Assembly (NCBI RefSeq): GCF_001275675.1
Contig: NZ_LITM01000011.1
Span: 43,148-107,147, forward strand
Reading direction: 5' to 3'
Length of the DNA stretch: 64,000 bases
Origin: Lysinibacillus sp. FJAT-14745
GTDB taxonomy: Bacteria; Bacillota; Bacilli; Bacillales_A; Planococcaceae
A model generated the notes under the pieces. That model saw only the letters and a list, made by a program, of their open reading frames with translations, was not told the origin of the DNA and searched no databases. Position 1 is the stretch's first letter; each line of letters opens with the position of its first letter. Position numbers and translations under genes: made by a program. Of this stretch, positions 1 through 7,719 are shown piece after piece.

Positions 1-193
1 CTTCAGCAATGGATTGCCAGCCTTCCTAATTATATCAAGGCTTATTTGTCGATTTCAGTCTGCGAAGTTTGAGTTATTTACTAATCGCTTCAGACAAAAG
101 TTTTTTCGCCCGATTCTTTTCCATATTTTTATATTAAAGGCCGCAACAAAATACCATAAAGGGTATAAAAAGTGAGCTCGTCCGTTTATCAAT
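1..193. other. Window edge, no gene supported
   Basis: I see no complete gene here. A reading frame on the plus strand is open from the window edge to a TGA at 70-72, and another is open to about 170, but neither gives a sequence I recognise and neither has a visible start inside the window. It could hold the 3' end of an upstream gene or decayed sequence. Confidence 0.3.
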
Positions 194-607
194 TTAAATA
201 CCTTCCGTGTTCATCAATACAAGACGCCAGCCATCGGGGTCTTCAATTGTGACACCTTTTTCAGCCCAATATTCATTTTCTGGCTCTACCTCAGGGTAAC
301 CCATTTGCAATAAGCGTTCTGCAATACGTTGTATGGTTGAACGATTTGGAATATACAATACAAGCAGGTTATCCTTTGTTGGTGCTGGGCAAGGGCTTCC
401 TTCAATATGCTCTGTAAATTCTAAATGATAGTCAGCATTCGGAAGACCAATCATGATACCAGTATAGCCTTGATGTCCTGAAAAAGAGCCGATTTTTTCT
501 AATCCTACGCCTTCACAATAAAATTCTTCAATTTCTGTTAATTTATCAGTAGGCCGTGCAACGCGCACCTGTGCCACCTGTAATTCATCTGACCATTGTT
601 GTCTCAT
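194..607 (-). CDS. VOC (glyoxalase/bleomycin-resistance-like) family protein
   Basis: A 137-residue protein of the vicinal oxygen chelate fold. It shows the usual paired beta-alpha-beta-beta-beta layout: an N-terminal half about differences in a substrate or partner (residues 8-75) and a C-terminal half ending in an EDPDGWRLVLMN strand, the typical last strand of these domains, where Glu often binds metal. I place the start at the ATG at 605-607 because an AGGAGG site lies about 8 bases upstream; an upstream TTG lacks one. The substrate cannot be told from sequence; members include glyoxalases, dioxygenases and resistance proteins. It stands alone, with the 21-bp repeat array A just upstream. 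Confidence 0.8.
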   Translation of the reverse strand: MRQQWSDELQVAQVRVARPTDKLTEIEEFYCEGVGLEKIGSFSGHQGYTGIMIGLPNADYHLEFTEHIEGSPCPAPTKDNLLVLYIPNRSTIQRIAERLLQMGYPEVEPENEYWAEKGVTIEDPDGWRLVLMNTEGI

Positions 608-705
608 AGTTATTTTCCTCCTTTTCAATCATTGTATAATTGCAAAATAGAGCTAGAGAACAGCCAATAGTCTGAAAAATCACAATCAATCTTCATGCTC
701 ATTTG

Positions 706-790
706 AAATACACGCGGATGAAGGCAAAATACCCGCGATGTTGGCTGAAATACCCGCGAATTGGAGACAAATACCCGCGAAACGACAATA
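706..790. repeat. 21-bp tandem array A (4 units)
   Basis: Four units begin at 706, 727, 748 and 769, exactly 21 bp apart. Each starts with the 12-bp core AAATACCCGCGA (the first reads AAATACACGCGG) followed by nine variable bases. It lies upstream of the VOC gene and downstream of scoB. Because 21 is a multiple of three, frames through it stay open and give a repeated S-R-V-F peptide; I do not regard that as a protein. Confidence 0.85.
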
Positions 791-842
791 CTACTTTCAA
801 AAATCACAAATATATCCTTTGATTGACTCTCCGAATGAAAAA

Positions 843-868
843 TAACCAGCCCTTTCAAAGAACTGGTT
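843..868 (-). terminator. Possible second terminator after scoB
   Basis: The arms AACCAG and CTGGTT enclose a 13-base loop and, on the minus strand, are followed by TTATTTTT. It would stop leftward transcription coming from the scoAB genes. The stem is short. Confidence 0.4.
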
Positions 869-1009
869 ACATTCAATCACTTTATCCCGCATTTACGGCA
901 GTAATTGTGTACTGAAAATGAAGCGTCGAGTACAACCTCGAGATTAAGCGGAAGCAATGAAGTTATGGGTGGTTAACTGCCCGTAAACGCCCGATTGGTG
1001 AACACTAAT

Positions 1010-1042
1010 AATCAGTGGGCATGAAGAAAATCCCCACTGATT
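1010..1042 (-). terminator. Hairpin at the end of scoAB
   Basis: The arms AATCAGTGGG and CCCACTGATT lie 12 bases past the scoB stop codon in the minus-strand direction. The U-tail is weak (ATTATTAG), so it may act mainly as a 3'-end stabiliser. Confidence 0.5.
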
Positions 1043-1053
1043 AACGTTTCACT

Positions 1054-1695
1054 TTATACTGTTAAGGCGACACTAAAGGAAGCAGCTGTCTTCTCTGTTA
1101 CTTCCTCTAACGTGACACCTTCTGCTAATTCTATAAGCTGCATCCCTTTCTCCGTAAAGTCGAAAACAGCCAAATCTGTAATTAACCTATGCACAACGCC
1201 TTTCCCAGTTAACGGTAGCTCACATTGTTTTTTTATTTTTGACTCACCATTTTTATTGACATGTTCCATCACGACGACTACTCTTTTCGCCCCGACTACA
1301 AGGTCCATGGCGCCTCCCATACCTTTCACCATTTTCCCTGGAATCATCCAGTTCGCAAGGTCACCCATTTCAGATACTTCCATACCACCTAAAATAGCAA
1401 GATCGATATGACCACCACGAATCATGGCAAATGATTCGGCACTATCAAAGAAGGAAGCGCCAGGAACAACCGTTACCGTTTCTTTACCCGCATTAATCAA
1501 ATCAGGATCGACCGCTTCTTCTGCTGGGTATGGACCAATGCCAAGAAGTCCGTTTTCTGATTGTAAAAGGACGTCATAATCAGCCGGAATTGCATTGGCC
1601 ACTAGCGTTGGGATACCAATTCCTAAATTGACGTTCATGCCGTTTTGTATTTCTTTTACCGCTCTATTTACGATTCTTTGTCTTGTATCAGCCAT
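1054..1695 (-). CDS. scoB: 3-oxoacid CoA-transferase subunit B
   Basis: This is the beta subunit (213 aa) of a class I CoA-transferase, which moves CoA from a donor acyl-CoA such as succinyl-CoA or acetyl-CoA to a 3-oxoacid such as acetoacetate. The family's SENG signature is present at residues 46-49 (counting from the chosen start), with the Glu that forms the acyl-CoA thioester intermediate. [10 protein letters not shown] stretch further on is also typical. The ATG start overlaps the scoA stop as TGATG, so translation is probably coupled; a GTG three bases earlier would give a GTGA overlap. The partner subunit and a short-chain fatty acid transporter next door support a role in acetoacetate or short-chain acid use. 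Exact substrate unknown; atoA is an equivalent name. Confidence 0.92.
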   Translation of the reverse strand: MADTRQRIVNRAVKEIQNGMNVNLGIGIPTLVANAIPADYDVLLQSENGLLGIGPYPAEEAVDPDLINAGKETVTVVPGASFFDSAESFAMIRGGHIDLAILGGMEVSEMGDLANWMIPGKMVKGMGGAMDLVVGAKRVVVVMEHVNKNGESKIKKQCELPLTGKGVVHRLITDLAVFDFTEKGMQLIELAEGVTLEEVTEKTAASFSVALTV

Positions 1696-2402
1696 CACGC
1701 GTCCCCCCTTTTCACCGTCAAACGCTCGATACGCTTCTCATAATGTTCACCTAGTAAAATGCGTTGCACGAACACTCCTGGCGTGTGAATATGATCTGGA
1801 TCTAACTCTCCTACTTCAACAATTTCCTCTACTTCAGCAATCGTAATTTTCCCTGCCATTGCAGCTAAAGGATTAAAATTACGCGATGTTTTTTTGAAAA
1901 CTAAATTTCCTAGCTTGTCTGCCTTCCATGCTTTGACAAGGGCAAACTCTGCGACAATACCTTTTTCTAAAATATATTCCTTGCCATCGAAAACCTTTAC
2001 TTCTTTTCCATCAGCAATTGGTGTTCCAACTCCAGTAGCCGTGTAAAAGCCCGGAATTCCTGCTCCGCCAGCTCGCATACGTTCCGCCAACGTACCTTGT
2101 GGTGTCAATTCTACTTCAAGCTCCCCACTTAAAAATTGCTGCTCGAAAATTTTATTTTCACCTACATAGGATGCAATCATTTTTTTGATTTGTTTATTTG
2201 CTAATAAAAGCCCTAAACCCCAATCATCCACACCGCAGTTATTGCTGACAACCGTTAAGTCCTTTGTTCCCCTTTGTACTAGCGCTGCAATTGATTTTTC
2301 AGGGATACCACATAGACCGAAGCCCCCTACCGCTAACGTATCCCCATCTTTAATATCTGCGACGGCTTCCTCAAACGAATTCCACACTTTCCCCTTCCCC
2401 AT
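1695..2402 (-). CDS. scoA: 3-oxoacid CoA-transferase subunit A
   Basis: The alpha subunit (235 aa) of the same CoA-transferase. The family signature [10 protein letters not shown] occurs near residue 26, and the later GAGIPGFYT and NFNPLAA stretches are typical CoA-binding elements of SCOT/AtoD subunits. The length is normal for a separate alpha subunit. The ATG at 2400-2402 has an AGGGGG site about 8 bases before it. It is the first gene of a two-gene leftward operon with scoB. A 21-bp inverted repeat (2478-2498) in the promoter side, shared in part with the LysR promoter, suggests control by the neighbouring LysR protein. Confidence 0.92.
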   Translation of the reverse strand: MGKGKVWNSFEEAVADIKDGDTLAVGGFGLCGIPEKSIAALVQRGTKDLTVVSNNCGVDDWGLGLLLANKQIKKMIASYVGENKIFEQQFLSGELEVELTPQGTLAERMRAGGAGIPGFYTATGVGTPIADGKEVKVFDGKEYILEKGIVAEFALVKAWKADKLGNLVFKKTSRNFNPLAAMAGKITIAEVEEIVEVGELDPDHIHTPGVFVQRILLGEHYEKRIERLTVKRGDA

Positions 2403-2477
2403 ATCAAAACCCCCTAAAATTGCTCACTTATTAAGAAAAATTCTACCTTAATACCATTTTATAAGTAAAGGAATTAA

Positions 2478-2498
2478 TTAGAATACTATTTATTCTAA
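2478..2498. promoter_or_regulatory. Inverted repeat upstream of scoA, candidate LysR site
   Basis: TTAGAATA and TATTCTAA are perfect 8-bp arms around a 5-bp spacer. The right part lies in the 13-mer CTATTTATTCTAA (2486-2498), which occurs again at 3400-3412 just before the LysR gene. The repeated 13-mer is seen directly; binding by the LysR protein is inference. Confidence 0.5.
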
Positions 2499-2509
2499 AA
2501 GTGCATAAA

Positions 2510-3388
2510 TCATTTTTCAGAACGTATTGTATTGAGTAACTGCTTTAAGGCAAAAGATTGATATGTATTTTTCTTCGTAATAACGCCTAAACGCCATGGC
2601 ATGTCAAAATTAAGTAATGGAATAATTTTGACATTTTTATTCGTCTGCTTTGCGGCTATTGAATATGGTAAAAGTGTCACTCCTAAATTCGAGGATACGA
2701 GCTCGACTATTAAATCCCATTGCGAGCTTTTATAGCCGATTATTGGTGTAAATCCTACGCTTTTACACGATTTAATCACATAATCATGCAGTGTGAATTC
2801 CTCTGTGAAGATGATGAAAGTCTCATTTTTTAAATCTTGTAATAAAATATGTTCTTGCGTAGCCAATGGATGGGACTCATTAATAAAGACAAAAAATTGG
2901 TCTTCCACAAATGATTGGACAGAAAATTTCCTTTCATCCGTAGGTATAACGACAATCCCCATATCAACATCGCCATTTTCTACTAATGTTCCGATCATTT
3001 TAGCCCCACGTTCCACAAGCTCTAAATGTACCTTTGGATACTGCTTATGAAACTTTCGAGCGATTTCAGGAAAAAATAGTGTGCCAATGAGCGGGGGAAT
3101 CCCTAATTTAATCGTACCTGTTTTGATGTTCGATAAATCATCCAGTAACATATGTAAATCGTGTACAGAACGTATTATTTTTTGTCCTTGTTTATAGACA
3201 ATACTACCTGCGTCTGTTAATTCTATATTGCGTGTAGAGCGGTTTAATAACTCTACATGAAGAGCATTCTCCAACTTTTTAATGCTTTTGCTTAACGAAG
3301 GCTGTGATACAAAGGATTCACTAGCTGCCTTTGTAAAGCTTCCATGTTCAACAACATTCATAAAGGCTTTTAAATCTCGCAACTCCAT
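2510..3388 (-). CDS. LysR family transcriptional regulator
   Basis: A full-length LysR regulator (292 aa). Residues 1-60 form the winged helix-turn-helix, with the characteristic FTKAASESFVSQPSLSKSIK helix pair, followed by the linker helix and a periplasmic-binding-protein-like effector domain from about residue 90. It lies between scoAB (same strand) and the divergently transcribed AtoE-type transporter, the classical position for a LysR activator of a catabolic cluster. The effector is plausibly a short-chain acid or its CoA ester, but that is inference. The start is supported by a GGGGG site 7 bases upstream. Confidence 0.9.
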   Translation of the reverse strand: MELRDLKAFMNVVEHGSFTKAASESFVSQPSLSKSIKKLENALHVELLNRSTRNIELTDAGSIVYKQGQKIIRSVHDLHMLLDDLSNIKTGTIKLGIPPLIGTLFFPEIARKFHKQYPKVHLELVERGAKMIGTLVENGDVDMGIVVIPTDERKFSVQSFVEDQFFVFINESHPLATQEHILLQDLKNETFIIFTEEFTLHDYVIKSCKSVGFTPIIGYKSSQWDLIVELVSSNLGVTLLPYSIAAKQTNKNVKIIPLLNFDMPWRLGVITKKNTYQSFALKQLLNTIRSEK

Positions 3389-3399
3389 CTAGATACCCC

Positions 3400-3427
3400 C
3401 TATTTATTCTAATTTGTTATAAATAAT
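3400..3427. promoter_or_regulatory. Second copy of the 13-mer, LysR/AtoE intergenic region
   Basis: CTATTTATTCTAA at 3400-3412 repeats the sequence at 2486-2498. It is followed by TTTGTTATAAATAAT, so that TATTTAT and ATAAATA form arms around 11 bases, resembling the T-N11-A geometry of LysR sites. The 307-bp gap to the transporter start holds no other gene. Confidence 0.45.
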
Positions 3428-3695
3428 ATTCCAGACTTTCCTATTTAGTAATAAATTCTCCTCATTTCCCACTAATCCTTCTTCTTAATAAATATGTAGA
3501 CAAATACAATAGCAATAAGGCTTTGTTAGGATTTTAATACTATTTAATTACGCAATATCCGCGATAACAGTCGTAAATTTATTTCTACTTTACGTCGGTT
3601 TTATTGTGCTTAATACCACTTTCATCTTCCTTTATTCATTTTTCTATGTACAATTAGCCATAAGGGATGGCAGAAAAGGAAGGGGGATTTCTAAC

Positions 3696-5009
3696 ATGAA
3701 AACGTTAACAAGAATTTCAAATGCTATCATGGAAAAATATTTACCTGATCCATACATTTTTGTCACTATACTCACAGTTTTAACATTATTATTAGGTGTT
3801 TCATTAACAGATTCTTCTCCGCTCGATATGGTGACCTATTGGGGAGATGGTTTTTGGGGTCTATTAGCATTTACAATGCAAATGGTCATTGTCTTGGCTG
3901 CAGGTCACATTTTAGCGAACAGTCCCGTCTTTAAAAAAGGATTAGCAGCCATTGCAAGTAAAATAAAAACACCAAGCATGGCAATTATCATTGTGACATT
4001 CGTATCATTAATAGCTTGCTGGATTAATTGGGGATTCGGACTTGTCATTGGTGCTCTCTTTGCAAAGGAAATTGCTCGTCATGTTAAAAAGGTAGATTAT
4101 CGTTTATTAATTGCTAGTGCTTACTCAGGCTTTGTTATTTGGCATGGTGGATTAGCTGGCTCCATTCCATTATCCATTGCGACTGAAGGTCATGCGTTTG
4201 CTGACATTATGGGTATCATCCCAACAAATGTTACACTCTTTTCAACATATAACTTATTTATTGTTATTGTTATCGTCTTCACTTTACCGTTATTTAATCG
4301 TTGGATGATGCCAAAGGAAGAAGATACGGTTGAGGTTGATCCTTCTTTATTAGTGGAAGAAAAAACAGAGTTGCCTAAGCCCGAAAACAACTTTGCCAGC
4401 CGCTCTGAACGTAGTTATATTTTAACGATTTTAATTGCTATTATCGGACTAGTATATTTAGTACATCATTTTATGACGAAAGGCTTTGTTCTTGATTTAA
4501 ATGTGATTAATACGATTTTTATTGTGTTAGGGATTCTTTTCCACGGGACACCACAGCGTTTCCTTGCTGCTGCACAAGATGCTATTAAAACAACAACAGG
4601 CATCGTTTTTCAATTTCCGTTTTATGCAGGGATCATGGGCATGATGACCGCTTCTGGTTTAGCTGCTGTATTCTCAGAATGGTTCGTTAATATTTCCAAT
4701 GAACATACATTCTATTTGTTTACATTTTACTCAGCGGGACTTGTTAACTTCTTTATACCGTCAGGTGGTGGACAATGGGCGGTACAAGCTCCTATTATGC
4801 TAGATGCTGCAACCACTTTAGGTGCCGACTATGCCAAAACCGCTATGGCTATTGCGTGGGGTGACGCTTGGACGAATATGGTTCAACCGTTCTGGGCATT
4901 ACCAGCTCTTGCAATCGCTGGCTTAAAGGCTAGAGATATAATGGGCTTCTGTTTATTCGTTTTAATCTTTACGGGCATTATTATTAGCATTGGCTTCCTT
5001 TTCTTCTAG
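3696..5009 (+). CDS. atoE: Short-chain fatty acid transporter, AtoE family
   Basis: A 437-residue integral membrane protein with about 11-12 hydrophobic segments, of the AtoE short-chain fatty acid uptake family. The first residues (KTLTRISNAIMEKYLPDPYI) and the stretches WINWGFGLVIGA, FIPSGGGQWAVQ and WGDAWTNMVQPFWALP are typical. It probably imports butyrate, acetoacetate or similar acids for activation by the ScoAB transferase next door. I chose the ATG at 3696 because AAGGAAGGGGG lies just upstream; an open frame extends 90 bases further 5' but encodes an unlikely leader. A strong terminator follows at 5030. Confidence 0.88.
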   Translation: MKTLTRISNAIMEKYLPDPYIFVTILTVLTLLLGVSLTDSSPLDMVTYWGDGFWGLLAFTMQMVIVLAAGHILANSPVFKKGLAAIASKIKTPSMAIIIVTFVSLIACWINWGFGLVIGALFAKEIARHVKKVDYRLLIASAYSGFVIWHGGLAGSIPLSIATEGHAFADIMGIIPTNVTLFSTYNLFIVIVIVFTLPLFNRWMMPKEEDTVEVDPSLLVEEKTELPKPENNFASRSERSYILTILIAIIGLVYLVHHFMTKGFVLDLNVINTIFIVLGILFHGTPQRFLAAAQDAIKTTTGIVFQFPFYAGIMGMMTASGLAAVFSEWFVNISNEHTFYLFTFYSAGLVNFFIPSGGGQWAVQAPIMLDAATTLGADYAKTAMAIAWGDAWTNMVQPFWALPALAIAGLKARDIMGFCLFVLIFTGIIISIGFLFF

Positions 5010-5029
5010 CTGAATATAGAGTATTTAAG

Positions 5030-5074
5030 CTTCACGAAGATGTATATGACCATACATTTTCGTGAAGTTTTTTT
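5030..5074 (+). terminator. Rho-independent terminator of atoE
   Basis: The arms CTTCACGAA (5030-5038) and TTCGTGAAG (5059-5067) are followed by seven T. Confidence 0.85.
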
Positions 5075-5099
5075 ACCTTTTGAAAACTAAGAGATCTTT

Positions 5100-5300
5100 T
5101 AAATCATGAAAACAAATCTTGGTTCATCACCAAAAGTTGCATTCATCTCACCACCTATAGAGGTAGGAGACTTCTATAGCTGACGCTTTGCTTTCGCTAC
5201 AGAAAATAATTGTAACTGCCGTTTCACTTTCGTTACATAACACAATTGCTGAAAGAAGTTAAACTTTTACTGAAAGTGCCTGCAAAATTTTTGTATATTC
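5100..5300. repeat. Degenerate dispersed-repeat sequence
   Basis: About 200 bp without a gene. At 5180-5265 there are two loose copies of a roughly 34-bp unit (GCTGACGCTTTGCTTTCGCT, then a diverged copy ending in ACACAATT), followed by GCTGAAAGAAGTTAAA. The same unit occurs as a clean tandem pair at 59903-59960, and the GCTGAAAGAAGTTAAA stretch recurs at 51098 and, diverged, at 63780. Confidence 0.4.
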
Positions 5301-5334
5301 ATGTGGTTTAGTATTTGCATTCGAGTGCAAGAGG

Positions 5335-5925
5335 TTACTCTTCTTCGTTTTCCAGAAAAACGAAACCACCGTTAATAAGATCCTGTAAATACTCATCAAA
5401 GCTGTTTGCAATCACTTCATATTGATCAGGGTCGTGCAAAAAGCGAATTATTTGACCGTATTTGCCTTCATCAGAAGGGTTAAAATCAATATAGAGTCTC
5501 GATGACCCACCATTGTTCATACAGTCTGAAAAATGAATATACGTACCCGGGAGAAGTCCCTCCGAATTTATCTTAGGATCAACAGCCTCCTCGTCATCTT
5601 GGTATTCTAAAAGATAGGAGATGTCTTCTTCTTCTTTTGAACTTTCGAGCATCTGTTGTGTAGACAGTAAATAATATGGATATTTACCTTCTTCAACATC
5701 TGATCCTAAAATACAAACCGCAATTTTGTTTTCTCCATATTTCCGCCAATATGTACCATCAATATTTTCAAGTAGACAGATTAGTGATTCTGGACAATTT
5801 GGATATTCTGACCTTAGTTTATCAATATCCTCTTTTGTAGCACCGTAAGCTGTATTTAGTTCCTCGAACTCATCTGTTGATAATGCTGCTCTCAAGCCGT
5901 TTAAAAATTTGTTTACCAAATCCAT
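5335..5925 (-). CDS. SMI1/KNR4 (SUKH) family protein
   Basis: A 196-residue soluble acidic protein resembling the SUKH superfamily. Recognisable points are an early helix then a YPNCPESLICLLENIDG stretch (about residues 45-62), a central Asp/Glu-rich loop, and near the end a LYIDFNPSDEGKYGQIIRF strand followed by a helix with NSFDEYL, all usual for this fold. SUKH proteins are often immunity partners of nuclease or deaminase toxins, but some are housekeeping proteins, and no toxin gene lies nearby. I chose the ATG at 5923-5925, which has GGGGGA 7 bases upstream, over a TTG at 5938-5940 that overlaps that site. Confidence 0.75.
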   Translation of the reverse strand: MDLVNKFLNGLRAALSTDEFEELNTAYGATKEDIDKLRSEYPNCPESLICLLENIDGTYWRKYGENKIAVCILGSDVEEGKYPYYLLSTQQMLESSKEEEDISYLLEYQDDEEAVDPKINSEGLLPGTYIHFSDCMNNGGSSRLYIDFNPSDEGKYGQIIRFLHDPDQYEVIANSFDEYLQDLINGGFVFLENEEE

Positions 5926-6043
5926 TATTTCGTCCCCCAATAATAAAATTTAAAAATTTATTTGTTAGGCAATATACCTAGTAGTATAGAAGAATATTAC
6001 ACTTTTCTCAAAAGCCTTATTGCAGCCTTTTATTCAAGCACAT

Positions 6044-6081
6044 AAAAAAATCACCTCAAGGAAAAACTAAAGAGGTGATTT
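6044..6081 (-). terminator. Terminator of the LysE-family gene
   Basis: The arms AAATCACCTC and GAGGTGATTT enclose a 14-base loop; the minus strand continues with a T run. Confidence 0.8.
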
Positions 6082-6120
6082 ACATCAAACTTTATATCTT
6101 TTTTTACTTTTAATAAAATC

Positions 6121-6759
6121 TTAGTGAGCCTTTTCTAATGCCAATTTAATGCCAAAGCCAATTAACACTGCACCTGTCAATCCTTCGATAACAGCCTTCG
6201 TCGTTGGCTTTTTCATAAATGCGCTGATTTTATCCAACAAATAAACATAAAAGACAAACCAAAATCCTGTTAACGCCGTATAAATAAGCCCCATGATAAG
6301 AAACGGCATGAATGTACCACTCTTACCATCTACAAACTGAGGTAAAAATGTTAGAAAAAATACGGCCACCTTTGGGTTTGTTACGTTCGTTAAGAAGCCT
6401 TGCTTAAAGCATGATTGCTGCGAATATTTGTGATCAATTTGGGTCTCGTCTTGTAAAACAGGAGGCTGCGTACGTATTGCTCGTAAGGCCCATAAAGTTT
6501 TGATACCTAAATAACATAAATAGACCGCTCCGACGTATTTTAAAATGGCAAATACATATGCTGACTTTACAATAATCGCAGAAAGTCCAACAACTGCTGC
6601 AAAAGTATGGATCAATAAACCACAGCACGAACCTAGTAAAGTCTGTAAGCCTCCCTTTCTGCTTACGGTAAGTGTATTTTTTGTGGCGATCGCCGTATCA
6701 GGGCCAGGCAAAATAATTAATAAAATGCACATTAATAAAAAGACAGATACATTCACCAT
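6121..6759 (-). CDS. LysE/RhtB family amino acid exporter
   Basis: A 212-residue membrane protein with about six hydrophobic segments. The LysE/RhtB family marks are present: PGPDTA near residue 19 in the first segment and LTNVTNPKVAVFFLTFLP in the middle, with the NPK motif. Members export amino acids such as threonine, homoserine, leucine or lysine by proton exchange. Substrate not determinable. The ATG has an AGGAGGG site. It is a single-gene unit with its own terminator, divergent from the SRPBCC-ArsR operon 177 bp away. Confidence 0.88.
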   Translation of the reverse strand: MVNVSVFLLMCILLIILPGPDTAIATKNTLTVSRKGGLQTLLGSCCGLLIHTFAAVVGLSAIIVKSAYVFAILKYVGAVYLCYLGIKTLWALRAIRTQPPVLQDETQIDHKYSQQSCFKQGFLTNVTNPKVAVFFLTFLPQFVDGKSGTFMPFLIMGLIYTALTGFWFVFYVYLLDKISAFMKKPTTKAVIEGLTGAVLIGFGIKLALEKAH

Positions 6760-6859
6760 TTAAAAACCCTCCTTTTAGTCAGAAAATTATAAAAATAATT
6801 TTAACATATGTAAGACTATACAAAAAGACTTGATGCAAATTTATCCAAGGAATTAATAA

Positions 6860-6910
6860 TTGACATATAACCTTAAGGTGTTATATATTCATAACACCTT
6901 AAGGTTATAT
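6860..6910 (+). promoter_or_regulatory. Promoter overlapped by a large palindrome (ArsR-type operator)
   Basis: A -35 box TTGACA (6860-6865) and a -10-like TATATT (6884-6889) are separated by 18 bp. Over them lie perfect 20-bp inverted arms at 6865-6884 and 6891-6910 with a 6-bp spacer. Each arm contains the smaller palindrome ACCTTAAGGT. So there are two identical operator-like sites covering both promoter boxes. The obvious candidate binder is the ArsR-type protein encoded as second gene of the operon, giving autorepression (inference). A T run follows, so it might also end transcription. Confidence 0.75.
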
Positions 6911-6936
6911 TTTTTTTGTAAAGGAGTTCATTTTAA

Positions 6937-7362
6937 ATGACTGAAAAACTAGAGAATATTGTTAAAACCGTTACACTTGATGCACCAATTGAAAAAGTAT
7001 GGGAAACAGTAACAGACGCTGAAAAGATTGCTTCTTGGCTTATGCCAAACGATTTTAAGGCAATTGAAGGTCATGAATTTACAATACAATCACCGTTCGG
7101 TCCTTCACCATGTCGAGTAGAACAAGTAGATGCTCCACATTTTGTTCGTTTTGCATGGGATATAGACGGCTGGTTTATCACATTTGAACTGAAAGAAATT
7201 GGTGAGCAAACAGAATTTACGTTGACTCATGGTGGCTGGAAAGAAGCTTCGCATATCATTCCTAAAGCTAACATGCCTGCTGCAGCTATTCGTACAACAA
7301 TGGATGGCGGCTGGACAATGCTTGTCGGCAAAAAATTAAAAGAAGTTGTGGAATCACAATGA
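6937..7362 (+). CDS. SRPBCC (AHSA1-type) domain protein
   Basis: A 141-residue single-domain protein of the START/Bet v1-like SRPBCC fold, AHSA1 subfamily. It opens with the usual KTVTLDAPIEKVWETVTDAEK strand-helix (shown here in part as PIEKVWETVTDAEKIASWLM at residues 17-36) and ends with a long amphipathic helix (GGWTMLVGKKLKEVVES) lining the ligand cavity. Such proteins are very often paired with an ArsR regulator in Firmicutes, as here, with a 4-base ATGA overlap. The ligand and role are unknown; one possibility is binding or resistance to a hydrophobic compound sensed by the ArsR partner. Confidence 0.85.
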   Translation: MTEKLENIVKTVTLDAPIEKVWETVTDAEKIASWLMPNDFKAIEGHEFTIQSPFGPSPCRVEQVDAPHFVRFAWDIDGWFITFELKEIGEQTEFTLTHGGWKEASHIIPKANMPAAAIRTTMDGGWTMLVGKKLKEVVESQ

Positions 7363-7679
7363 CACAGCTTGCTGTAAAGTATGATGTTTTTCAAGCAATC
7401 GCTGATCCAACAAGACGTCATGTCCTACAGCTACTTGCCTCAAGTGATAAACCCATCTCACTTATTTCTGAAAATTTTTCTATAAGCCGAACTGCTGTCG
7501 TGAAGCATTTAAAAATTTTAGAACAGGCAGAGCTAGTTTCTGCTCAGAAAAAAGGAAGAGAAAAAATATACACATTACATGCTGACAAACTAAAAGAAAT
7601 TGAAGACTGGTTACAATACTTTGATTTATTTTGGGATAATAATTTGGCACAATTACAAAGTATTTTCGAGGATGATTAA
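7359..7679 (+). CDS. ArsR family transcriptional regulator
   Basis: A 106-residue winged-helix repressor of the ArsR/SmtB family. The region IADPTRRHVLQLLASSDKPI (residues 11-30) is the classical first helices, followed by SISRTAVVKHLKILEQAELV as recognition helix and beta wing with KKGREKIYTL. I see no metal-binding CxC or CVC motif in the alpha-3 helix, so it is probably not a metal sensor but of the type paired with SRPBCC proteins. It overlaps the upstream gene by 4 bases. It probably binds the palindromes at 6865-6910 (inference). Confidence 0.88.
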   Translation: MTQLAVKYDVFQAIADPTRRHVLQLLASSDKPISLISENFSISRTAVVKHLKILEQAELVSAQKKGREKIYTLHADKLKEIEDWLQYFDLFWDNNLAQLQSIFEDD

Positions 7680-7682
7680 ATG

Positions 7683-7719
7683 ACAAGGAGCTGTCCCTAC
7701 TATTAGGACAGCTCCTTGT
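7683..7719. terminator. Bidirectional terminator between arsR and yqhG
   Basis: Fourteen-base arms ACAAGGAGCTGTCC and GGACAGCTCCTTGT around a 9-base loop lie exactly between two convergent genes, with T-rich DNA on both sides. Confidence 0.8.

Noticed and set aside
1-170. Open frame at the window's left edge
   Set aside because: No start inside the window and no recognisable product.
625-876. 83-codon frame over array A
   Set aside because: It only translates the repeat (S-R-V-F every seven residues) and has no ribosome site.
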